From: an uncultured Bacteriovoracaceae bacterium
GTDB taxonomy: Bacteria > Bdellovibrionota > Bacteriovoracia > Bacteriovoracales > Bacteriovoracaceae
NCBI GenBank assembly: GCA_937952395.1
Contig: CALFYV010000014.1
Location: 1-10,456, forward strand
DNA: 10,456 bases
Direction of reading: 5' to 3'
Shown: positions 1 to 5,932 of the stretch, in pieces
Position numbering within the stretch: position 1 is the stretch's first letter
Layout of the letters: each line of letters begins with the position of its first letter
Position numbers and translations under genes: made by a program
Notes under the pieces: model-generated
What the model was told of the DNA's origin: nothing
Seen by the model: the letters and a program-made list of their open reading frames with translations, nothing else
Database searches by the model: none

Positions 1-1
1 A

Positions 2-388
2 GGTGGATCTCAGAGAGCACTTGAATTAAGTGTTGAATACGCTAAACAAAGAAATCAATTTGGAGTCCCCATTGGTCAACATCAAGCAATCCAAATGATG
101 TTGTCAGAAATGGCGATAAAAGTAGAAGCATCGCGACTATTGGTCCACAAGGCTGCAAGTATGGCTGATCAAAAAATAAAAAATACTCAAATTGCAAGTT
201 TTGCAAAAGCATTTGCAGCAGACTCTTGTATGCAAATTACAACAGATGCGGTACAAATTTATGGTGGTTACGGTTACTCTAAAGAATACCCTGTAGAAAA
301 ACTTATGAGGGACGCTAAGTTAATTCAAATTTATGAAGGTACCTCGCAAATTCAGAGACTCGTCATCGCAAAAGAACTATTAAAATAA
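2..388 (+). CDS. Acyl-CoA dehydrogenase, C-terminal fragment (5' end outside window)
   Basis: Flavoenzyme that oxidises acyl-CoA thioesters to trans-2-enoyl-CoA and passes electrons to ETF. The reading frame is open from base 2 and gives the last 128 residues, which cover the C-terminal helical domain of the family. Visible hallmarks are RNQFGVPIGQHQAIQ near the start, the flavin-contacting QIYGGYGY segment, MRDAK, and IYEGTSQIQR. The Glu of IYEGT (codon 335-337) sits where the catalytic base lies in short- and medium-chain butyryl-CoA dehydrogenase-type enzymes. The N-terminal two thirds are off the window, so chain-length specificity cannot be read. Family knowledge: such enzymes are soluble and homotetrameric. 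etfB begins 17 nt downstream on the same strand, which supports a functional pair with the ETF encoded next. Family confidence is high; the exact substrate is unknown. Confidence 0.95.
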   Translation, partial: GGSQRALELSVEYAKQRNQFGVPIGQHQAIQMMLSEMAIKVEASRLLVHKAASMADQKIKNTQIASFAKAFAADSCMQITTDAVQIYGGYGYSKEYPVEKLMRDAKLIQIYEGTSQIQRLVIAKELLK

Positions 389-393
389 TTGAG

Positions 394-400
394 AAGGAGA
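394..400 (+). promoter_or_regulatory. Strong Shine-Dalgarno of etfB
   Basis: AAGGAGA ends 5 nt before the ATG at 406. It is a near-perfect anti-16S match and fixes the etfB start in the short gap after the dehydrogenase stop. Confidence 0.85.
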
Positions 401-405
401 AATAA

Positions 406-1191
406 ATGAATATTTTCGTTTGTGTAAAACAAGTTCCTGATACCGAAACAAAAGTTAAACCAAAAAGTGACGGCACTTTTATTGAAACCACTTCTGTTAA
501 ATGGATATTAAACCCCTATGATGAATTTGCAGTTGAACAGGCCTTACTAGTGAAACAAGCCAATAGCGAAGCAACAGTAACGGTTGTTCGTGTAGGAGGA
601 GTTAAGGATACCGAAGCTTTAAGAACAGCACTTGCCATGGGAGCCGATGAGGCTATTTTAGTTGAAGCTGAAGATAATTTAGATTCTTATATGATTGCAA
701 AAGCTCTCAAGGGAGCTATTGAAAAATCTGCTAAAAAAGTCGATCTTATTTTTACTGGAAAACAAGCTATTGATGATGATTGCTTGCAAGTACCACAGCT
801 ATTAGCTCAAATGTTAAATATTCCCTCTGTCTCTGTTGTTGTGGGATTTGAGGATGGAGCTAAGCTAAAACTAAAAAGAGAAATTGAAGGTGGGGCCATT
901 GAGGTCTATGAAGCAGATAAGCCTTGTGTTATTGCTTGTAATAAAGGTTTAAACACTCCAAGATACGCATCTCTTCCAGGAATTATGAAGGCCAAGAAAA
1001 AACCATTAACACAACATAAGTTGGCAGATGTCGGTGTTAGCGACAGTGATCGTAGAGTTGTCTATAGCAATTTTCAATTACCTCCTGAAAAACCAGCGGG
1101 TAAGAAATTTGAAGCCACTGATGAAGCAAAACAACAGGGCGTGGTTAAAGAAGTTATTAATTTTTTAAGAAATGAAGCAAAGGTGATTTAA
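406..1191 (+). CDS. etfB: Electron transfer flavoprotein beta subunit
   Basis: Beta subunit of the soluble heterodimeric electron transfer flavoprotein, which takes electrons from acyl-CoA dehydrogenases and hands them to ETF:quinone oxidoreductase. It binds AMP and helps hold the FAD carried mainly by EtfA. The 261 residues match the usual length of about 250-260. Visible motifs: N-terminal VCVKQVPDTE (5-14), NPYDEFAVEQAL (36-47), ALAMGADEAILV (75-86), FTGKQAIDDD (116-125), the family signature around KREIEGGAIEVYEADKP (157-173), and the dehydrogenase-recognition loop NTPRYASLPGIMKAKKK (183-199). The loop is typical of group I, non-bifurcating ETFs. The ATG at 406 has an excellent Shine-Dalgarno. 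The gene lies between the dehydrogenase and etfA (2-nt gap), so it is almost certainly co-transcribed with both. Confidence 0.97.
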   Translation: MNIFVCVKQVPDTETKVKPKSDGTFIETTSVKWILNPYDEFAVEQALLVKQANSEATVTVVRVGGVKDTEALRTALAMGADEAILVEAEDNLDSYMIAKALKGAIEKSAKKVDLIFTGKQAIDDDCLQVPQLLAQMLNIPSVSVVVGFEDGAKLKLKREIEGGAIEVYEADKPCVIACNKGLNTPRYASLPGIMKAKKKPLTQHKLADVGVSDSDRRVVYSNFQLPPEKPAGKKFEATDEAKQQGVVKEVINFLRNEAKVI

Positions 1192-1193
1192 TT

Positions 1194-2156
1194 ATGGCAA
1201 GAATATTAGTTTTTACAGAATCAAGTGCAACAAGTGTTAAAAACGTAACTCTAGAAATTCTAGGCAAGCTTTCTGGTCAAAGTATAGAAGTAGCCTCCAT
1301 TGGTGATATTCCTGCTGATGGAATGAAAGCATTAGCAGCCCATGGAGCTGAAAAAATTCATAAAATAAAAGGCGATAAGTTAGATAAATATTCACCAGAA
1401 GGTTACGCAAATGCCTTAAAAGATTTTATCTCGAAAGGTGGTTATGATTATGTTTTCGCCGGAGCAACGTCCACCGGAAAAGATTTAATTCCACGATTAG
1501 CGGGAATGTTTGACGCCGGAATGGCAAGTGAAGTGACAAACTTTATTATGGAAGGTGATAAATTTTCTGGAACAAGACCTTTATTTGCTGGAAAATGTTT
1601 GGCCAAAGTTACTATACAGGGACCAAAGCCACATTTTATTACAGTAAGACCTAATGCTCTTGGTTTACCAACATCACCAAAATCAGCTGCTGGTACCGTA
1701 ACAGATGCGAGTGCCTCCGCCGGAGAAATTAGAGCCGTTATCAAAGAAATTATCAAAGGTGCGAGTGATAAGGTTGATTTAACTGAAGCCAATATTATTG
1801 TTTCTGGTGGACGTGCAATGAAAAACGCGGAAAACTTTAAAATATTAAATGAATTAGCTGATACCATTGGAGCAACTGTTGGGGCTTCAAGAGCAGCGGT
1901 GGATTCAGGCTTTGCTCCTCATGACATGCAGGTTGGTCAAACCGGTAAAACAGTATCTCCCACTCTTTATATCGCCTGCGGAATTTCTGGGGCTATTCAA
2001 CACTTAGCAGGAATGAGAACAAGTAAGTGTATTGTGGCAATTAACACTGATCCAGATGCACCTATTTTTACCAAAGCAGACTATGGAATCGTAGGTGATC
2101 TTTTTCAAATTGTTCCTATAATGACTCAGGAATTTAAAGCTCTCTTAGGGAAATAA
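1194..2156 (+). CDS. etfA: Electron transfer flavoprotein alpha subunit
   Basis: FAD-binding alpha subunit of ETF, partner of the preceding EtfB. It has 320 residues, the normal length. The N-terminal Rossmann-like domain (about 1-175) begins ARILVFTES. The C-terminal FAD domain is intact: VSGGRAM (203-209), GASRAAVDSGF (230-240), QVGQTGKTVSPTLYIACGIS (246-265), GAIQH (266-270), INTDPDAPIF (283-292) and DYGIVGD (296-302). In characterised ETFs these contact the FAD ribityl, diphosphate and adenine moieties. The ATG at 1194 follows the etfB stop by 2 nt, with AGGTGA (1181-1186) seven bases upstream inside the end of etfB, so translational coupling is likely. A minus-strand open frame inside the gene (1448-1867) is a shadow. 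No cluster-binding or bifurcating extension is seen. Confidence 0.97.
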   Translation: MARILVFTESSATSVKNVTLEILGKLSGQSIEVASIGDIPADGMKALAAHGAEKIHKIKGDKLDKYSPEGYANALKDFISKGGYDYVFAGATSTGKDLIPRLAGMFDAGMASEVTNFIMEGDKFSGTRPLFAGKCLAKVTIQGPKPHFITVRPNALGLPTSPKSAAGTVTDASASAGEIRAVIKEIIKGASDKVDLTEANIIVSGGRAMKNAENFKILNELADTIGATVGASRAAVDSGFAPHDMQVGQTGKTVSPTLYIACGISGAIQHLAGMRTSKCIVAINTDPDAPIFTKADYGIVGDLFQIVPIMTQEFKALLGK

Positions 2157-2176
2157 AATCTGGGTAAATTAAGCTT

Positions 2177-2803
2177 ATGGAACCTCGTTATTTTTTTCAT
2201 GAAGTCATTGGTCTCTTCATGGGGATGTTTTATTTTATCTTCACTTCAACTTGGAAGTATAAAGTTGAATTTGAAGATGAAAATGACAGAAAAATTTTCT
2301 TTGAAGACTACACAAAATTACGTCCGCACCCTGGTGAAAATTCTATGTATGCTTTTTGGCATCAAGATGAACTGGCGCTCATCAGATATTTTGCCAAAAC
2401 CAATATTGGTGTTTTAATTTCTAGCTCAAGAGATGGAACTATTATGGCCAAAGCCAGTGATTTCTTGGGTTACAAAACTATTAGGGGATCTTCCACCAGA
2501 AGAGCTATTGCTGGATTTTTAGAAGCAATTAAATTGGTTAAAGAAGGATATAAGTTTGCCATGGCCGTTGATGGCCCCAGGGGGCCTATTTATAAAGTTA
2601 AAGAAGGACTACCAAAACTTTGTGAAAAAACAGGAAGACCAATTTGGCCCCTCAGAGCCTATCCACAAAAATGTTATACCTTTGAAAAAGCTTGGAATAA
2701 AATCAGACTACCCTATCCATTTTCTACAATTATTATTAAAGCTGGAAAGCGAGATCTATATAAAACTAGTGAAGCACTAGAAGCTAAGCTGATTTCTCTT
2801 TAA
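2177..2803 (+). CDS. DUF374-type lysophospholipid acyltransferase family protein
   Basis: Predicted membrane-associated acyltransferase of the DUF374 branch of the LPLAT superfamily. Members are thought to acylate a lipid or lipid A-related acceptor, but the substrate is generally unproven. In 208 residues, about the usual size, the conserved blocks appear in order: a hydrophobic N-terminal segment (about 8-24), FWHQDE (60-65) with the probable catalytic His62, ISSSRDG (81-87), IRGSSTR (102-108), AVDGPRGP (130-137) and the WNKIRLPYPFS block (173-183). It starts 20 nt after etfA on the same strand with only a weak Shine-Dalgarno (GGG at 2162-2164), so it probably depends on read-through from the etf unit. 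Its stop overlaps the stop of the convergent gene. Family call is firm; lipid substrate and any link to ETF metabolism are unknown. Confidence 0.85.
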   Translation: MEPRYFFHEVIGLFMGMFYFIFTSTWKYKVEFEDENDRKIFFEDYTKLRPHPGENSMYAFWHQDELALIRYFAKTNIGVLISSSRDGTIMAKASDFLGYKTIRGSSTRRAIAGFLEAIKLVKEGYKFAMAVDGPRGPIYKVKEGLPKLCEKTGRPIWPLRAYPQKCYTFEKAWNKIRLPYPFSTIIIKAGKRDLYKTSEALEAKLISL

Positions 2804-3735
2804 TTTTTAAAATTATGTCCAAAACTAGGATTATTTTCGCTACGTGCTTGTAGCTCTTCATCGCTCATTTGAATTTGCTCATCTCTATCAATATCTTCCG
2901 TAATTTCATCTACAACTTGCTTGTACTTAGAAGTTTGAGCAACTTGTCCGCCACCTTCAGCATAGGCGTCGTCATAAGCTTCTCGCTCATAATCTCTTTC
3001 AGGTTCTTCTTCAGGGTAGAGGTCCCTTTCTTTTTCATTATTTTCAATTTGGGCAATGTCTCGATTTGGGTCAGCTAAGACCGCTGCAGAATCACCAACA
3101 AATTTCATTCGACTACCCTCATACGGGCCGTTGGCCAAAGTCACCATATAGGTCCCCTGGGCTGCCTCATAAACCATTCCACTTAATTCTTTGCCATCCA
3201 TTTCATATTTAAAGGTATTACCCTCCATTTCTAAGTAGCTGCTATTAATAGAAACTCCATTAGGTAGAGTTGCCTCTAGAGATTCAATCATGCCATTATT
3301 CATAAAAAGTGCACCCTCAAACTGACTAGGAACCAGAGGGTTTTTAAATAGCTTACCGTTGTAAAACTCAGTCATTTTTAAATCAAGTCTTTGCTTAATA
3401 ATGGCTTCTGCTTTTTGATTATTATCTTCGGCTGGTTTAGCTATATTACTATTATTCACTGAGCTCACAACTTGCTTTAGGCTTGAGCGAGCAATAACAA
3501 CTTCATCTTTATTGGCCAAAGCTCTCTCAACTTTGCTTAAACTTTTCCACTGGGTTTTACCTTCTACTTTTTGACCTTGAATTTCATCAAGACGTTTAAC
3601 AAAACGAATATCTTGATCCTTCATAAAAGATTTTGATTTAAGGGTTAGGGTATTATAAGCACCATTAACACAAAGAAATACACCCAAAGCAACTGAGCTT
3701 ATTTTAAGTACGTTTTTGATATGCTTTTGCTTCAT
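2800..3735 (-). CDS. Hypothetical exported or membrane-anchored protein with acidic C-terminal tail
   Basis: Not recognised as any named family. The ATG at 3735 is chosen because AGGAAAGGA (3743-3751) lies 7 nt upstream; the frame stays open to another ATG at 3780 that has no such site and adds 15 unlikely residues. The 311-residue product has basic MKQKHIKNVLK followed by a hydrophobic stretch (about 12-25), which fits a signal peptide or N-terminal anchor. There is no lipobox: the Cys in VFLCVN is preceded by Leu. Residues 40-125 are polar and mostly helical in character. Residues 135-215 look like a compact beta-rich domain with repeated Gly turns (EGALFMNNGM, LPNGVSI, MDGKELSG, LANGPYEG). 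Residues 228-300 are strongly acidic and probably disordered, with clusters such as YPEEEPERDYERE. A periplasmic role is inferred. Its start faces a 164-nt gap, so it is probably transcribed alone. Confidence 0.75.
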   Translation of the reverse strand: MKQKHIKNVLKISSVALGVFLCVNGAYNTLTLKSKSFMKDQDIRFVKRLDEIQGQKVEGKTQWKSLSKVERALANKDEVVIARSSLKQVVSSVNNSNIAKPAEDNNQKAEAIIKQRLDLKMTEFYNGKLFKNPLVPSQFEGALFMNNGMIESLEATLPNGVSINSSYLEMEGNTFKYEMDGKELSGMVYEAAQGTYMVTLANGPYEGSRMKFVGDSAAVLADPNRDIAQIENNEKERDLYPEEEPERDYEREAYDDAYAEGGGQVAQTSKYKQVVDEITEDIDRDEQIQMSDEELQARSENNPSFGHNFKN

Positions 3736-3742
3736 ATTTACA

Positions 3743-3751
3743 TCCTTTCCT
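3743..3751 (-). promoter_or_regulatory. Ribosome binding site deciding the start of the acidic exported protein
   Basis: On the minus strand this reads AGGAAAGGA, 7 nt before the ATG at 3735. It favours that start over the in-frame ATG at 3780. Confidence 0.75.
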
Positions 3752-3839
3752 GAACATAAATATTGCAACGCACATGCCAAAAAACAGGTTTCAGGTCATA
3801 ACCTAACTATTTGATATTACTGGCTTAAATAACGATAAA

Positions 3840-3861
3840 CTGCACAAGTTCAACTGTGCAG
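3840..3861 (-). terminator. Hairpin downstream of the RHH gene, possible weak terminator or operator
   Basis: Perfect 7-bp arms CTGCACA / TGTGCAG with an 8-nt loop lie 39 nt past the stop of the minus-strand RHH gene and about 105 nt upstream of the next minus-strand start. On the minus strand the hairpin is followed by GTTTATCGTTATTT. That is T-rich but not a clean T-run, so termination would be weak. The symmetry could equally be a protein-binding site upstream of the acidic-protein gene. Confidence 0.4.
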
Positions 3862-3899
3862 GCAAATTTGACAGACAGGTGTCCAATCTTTAGACGGTT

Positions 3900-4103
3900 T
3901 TACTCTATTGGCGGGGCAACTTCCATATAGTCAGCATGAGAAGAACGAAATCGCTTAAGGGCGATCGCCACTATTTCTGCTTTATCCATTCCACTATTTT
4001 TGGCCATAGTTTCGACCGCATCAACCAAACTAGCTTCAATTTTAACTGTTAATTCTTTTAAATCACCTTGATTATGTTTTTGAGATTTCAATTTAAACTC
4101 CAT
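3900..4103 (-). CDS. Small ribbon-helix-helix (CopG/Arc-like) domain protein
   Basis: Short protein with the signature of a ribbon-helix-helix DNA-binding fold. From the ATG at 4103 it has 67 residues: a charged N-terminal arm, a strand ELTVKIEASL (17-26), helix A around VDAVETMAKNSG, a turn, and helix B around DKAEIVAIALKRFRSSH, then a short Pro-rich end. Family members dimerise through the strand, which inserts in the DNA major groove, and often repress their own operon. The frame is also open to an ATG at 4142 (80 residues). I prefer 4103 because it shortens the overlap with the preceding gene to 11 nt, but neither start has a convincing Shine-Dalgarno, so translational coupling is likely. 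No toxin partner is adjacent, so an antitoxin role is unsupported. It is the last gene of the mrp operon. Confidence 0.7.
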   Translation of the reverse strand: MEFKLKSQKHNQGDLKELTVKIEASLVDAVETMAKNSGMDKAEIVAIALKRFRSSHADYMEVAPPIE

Positions 4104-4659
4104 TGAAATGGGAACTTGTATGTTTAAGAACTTTAATAGCATTTTTTTTTCGTAAAGACACTAGGGAGTCAGTAATTTCAAAATCAAGAAGCTGGCAATT
4201 TTGATATATATCTTCAACTTTATTAAAATCAGATAAAGTTAATAAAACATCGTATTCATTAGAACTCACTTCTTCCCCTGCTATAATAAATTCTGGACTT
4301 ATAACCAATTTTAGCCCACCCGGCGGCTTAAGTTTTTGTGAGCTTTTATAGTTTTCAAGAACTTTCTCCAATTTCTTCCTGAGTATAGAAAAGGGGTAGT
4401 GAATATTGCGCTTGTAGTCGCCAATAATTTCAGGCTCAACAATCAAACTAAGTGGCTTTGCATCAGAAAAATCAACAAATATTGAGTAAAATGCCTTAAG
4501 CCCTTCAGTTTTGAAATATTGTGAAAAAACAATATCTCCTTCGTGAAAAACTAATAAACCTAATTGCTGTTTTGTATTTCTATTTAAGATATTAATCTTA
4601 CCCGTAAATTGTACGATCGCCTGATCTTCAACCAAAGTAAGTGCTTCGTTTAAATTCAT
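4093..4659 (-). CDS. DUF4388-like protein, possible PatA-type regulatory protein
   Basis: Protein of 188 residues with no certain name. The N-terminal half (about 10-70) has the DUF4388 pattern: FTGKINIL, then GLLVFHEGDIVFSQYFKTEG (34-53) and a following helix LKAFYSIFVDF. In that family a Gly-rich strand pair precedes a helix, and proteins are often regulatory or scaffold factors (PatA of cyanobacteria, many myxobacterial and Bdellovibrio proteins). Residues 88-108 form a charged helix. Residues 128-178 look like a small winged-helix-like module (YDVLLTLSDFNKVEDIYQNC, then SLVSLRKKNAIKVL), as in PatA-like C-termini; this is inference. It starts 2 nt after the mrp stop and overlaps the RHH gene. 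Codons 170-173 contain an A9 run, so a slippage-made fusion to the RHH protein is conceivable. No signal peptide or membrane segment is seen. Confidence 0.65.
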   Translation of the reverse strand: MNLNEALTLVEDQAIVQFTGKINILNRNTKQQLGLLVFHEGDIVFSQYFKTEGLKAFYSIFVDFSDAKPLSLIVEPEIIGDYKRNIHYPFSILRKKLEKVLENYKSSQKLKPPGGLKLVISPEFIIAGEEVSSNEYDVLLTLSDFNKVEDIYQNCQLLDFEITDSLVSLRKKNAIKVLKHTSSHFNGV

Positions 4660-4661
4660 TT

Positions 4662-5822
4662 TTAAGTCTCTTTGCTTGAAAATAACTTGGAAAGAAAGCC
4701 AGCTTCTTTCTTTGTTTTATTTTTTACTTTGATTTTTTCAGCAATCGCCATGTAGCTTTTATATACTTTTTTTTCTGAATAATCTGCTCTGCTCATATAA
4801 GGGATTCCAATATCAGAAGCTTCTCTTAATTCAACTTCAATAGGAATAGATCCAAGAAAATCTAAATTTAATTTTCTAGCAGCTGATTCAACGCCACCTT
4901 GACCAAAGATAAGATGCTCTTTATCACAATTATCACAAATAAATGAACTCATATTTTCAACCATTCCCACTATTGGGACATTTACCTTTCTAAACATCTC
5001 TAAGCCCTTGGTAGCATCCATCAGTGCTACGTCTTGAGGGGTTGAAATAATAATAACTCCATCAACGTCAGTATTTTGAACCATTGAAAGTTGAATATCA
5101 CCAGTACCAGGAGGAAGATCAATAATTAAATAGTCACAGCCATTCCAGTCTACATCAAAAAGAAATTGGCTTAAAACACCACCCAACATTGGACCGCGCC
5201 AAATAACAGGTTCTTCCTCGCCAATAAAAAAACCAAAACTCATAAAATGAATTCCATGGGCTTCTATTGGAATGATTTTCTTTTTTTCATTAGAGTATGG
5301 CTTAACTCCACGCTTACCCATCAACATTGGTAAAGATGGCCCGTAAATATCAGCATCAATTAATCCCACCTTGAAACCAAGATTTTTTAAACTTATGGCC
5401 AAATTAGTACTAAAAGTTGATTTTCCAACACCGCCCTTACCAGAAGCTACTGCTAGAATATTCTTAATACCCTCTACTTTTCTTTTTTGGGCAGCAGGAG
5501 CATGACCAACTTTAAGACCCGCTTGTTGTGTTTCAGGTTTTGATTCACTATTATTTTTTTTGAGTGATTCATAAACCTCACTTGATCGTTCAGATATCGT
5601 ATGAATTTTAATATTTTCTATTGGAAAATCTGATGCGAAAGTATCAACAAACTGCTTTTCGATTTCTCTTTTTTCCAAAGGGGCAATCCCATCACGTTTA
5701 TATCTGATGACTAATTCTCCAAAATCAGTTTTTACCTCAAGAATTCTACCTTCTTCAACTAATGACTTATTTGTTTTTGGATTTATAATCGTTTTTAATT
5801 TTTCTTCGACTTCGCTGCCCAT
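4662..5822 (-). CDS. mrp: Mrp/NBP35-family iron-sulfur cluster carrier ATPase (ApbC)
   Basis: Cytosolic P-loop ATPase that carries [4Fe-4S] clusters to target apoproteins. From the ATG at 5822 it has 386 residues. An N-terminal MIP18/DUF59-type domain (about 1-85) is followed by a linker and the MinD/ParA-like ATPase domain. Motifs: deviant Walker A SGKGGVGKST (127-136), DADIYGPSLPMLMG (156-169), WRGPMLGGVLSQF (208-220), LIIDLPPGTGD (232-242), and the cluster-binding Cys pair in MSSFICDNCD (Cys296, Cys299), which bridges a cluster in the dimer. The start is chosen because AAGGG (5830-5834) precedes it by 7 nt; the in-frame ATG at 5852 has no such site. It appears to lead a three-gene minus-strand operon and is divergent from the HAMP-domain gene. 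No defect is seen. Confidence 0.95.
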   Translation of the reverse strand: MGSEVEEKLKTIINPKTNKSLVEEGRILEVKTDFGELVIRYKRDGIAPLEKREIEKQFVDTFASDFPIENIKIHTISERSSEVYESLKKNNSESKPETQQAGLKVGHAPAAQKRKVEGIKNILAVASGKGGVGKSTFSTNLAISLKNLGFKVGLIDADIYGPSLPMLMGKRGVKPYSNEKKKIIPIEAHGIHFMSFGFFIGEEEPVIWRGPMLGGVLSQFLFDVDWNGCDYLIIDLPPGTGDIQLSMVQNTDVDGVIIISTPQDVALMDATKGLEMFRKVNVPIVGMVENMSSFICDNCDKEHLIFGQGGVESAARKLNLDFLGSIPIEVELREASDIGIPYMSRADYSEKKVYKSYMAIAEKIKVKNKTKKEAGFLSKLFSSKET

Positions 5823-5829
5823 GTGATAA

Positions 5830-5834
5830 CCCTT
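5830..5834 (-). promoter_or_regulatory. Ribosome binding site of mrp
   Basis: Reads AAGGG on the minus strand, 7 nt before the ATG at 5822. It supports the shorter start over the ATG at 5852. Confidence 0.6.
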
Positions 5835-5891
5835 TTTTAAACATTCTAGCAAATTAGTCTGTGATTTAAAACTGATATGTATACTAGAGTA

Positions 5892-5919
5892 TTGGTTATT
5901 TAACTTTAAAGCTTAATTA
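5892..5919 (+). promoter_or_regulatory. Candidate sigma70-type promoter for the HAMP-domain gene
   Basis: TTGGTT (5892-5897) and TAATTA (5914-5919) are separated by 16 nt in the divergent gap between mrp and the HAMP gene. The matches to TTGACA and TATAAT are partial. TATACT at 5880-5885 is an alternative -10 box, but with a poor -35. Both strands must initiate somewhere in 5823-5932, so a promoter here is likely, although the exact boxes are uncertain. Confidence 0.35.
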
Positions 5920-5932
5920 GTGACTGCAAAAT

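Noticed and set aside
1448..1867. 139-residue open frame on the minus strand inside etfA
   Set aside because: It lies wholly within the well-conserved etfA and has no recognisable domain or ribosome site; it is a shadow frame.
2199..2780. Two plus-strand frames of 72-74 residues inside the acyltransferase gene
   Set aside because: They are out of frame with a gene whose family motifs are all intact, and their products look like frame-shifted translation.
2869..3078. 69-residue plus-strand frame rich in Phe and Ile
   Set aside because: It is antisense to the acidic tail of the exported protein; GAA/GAT-rich codons read backwards give hydrophobic residues, so it is not a real membrane peptide.
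3736..3780. Longer start (ATG at 3780) for the acidic exported protein
   Set aside because: It would put the ribosome site AGGAAAGGA inside the coding region and add a non-signal-like leader before the basic residues and hydrophobic segment.
3785..3880. Three CAGGT copies (3785, 3792, 3876) in the gap upstream of the acidic-protein gene
   Set aside because: Five-base words with irregular spacing are expected by chance; no array or symmetry was found.
3900..4659. Toxin-antitoxin pair made of the RHH protein and the overlapping upstream gene
   Set aside because: The upstream product is larger than usual toxins and shows DUF4388-like features rather than RelE, MazF, PIN or HicA motifs, and the pair is tied to mrp.
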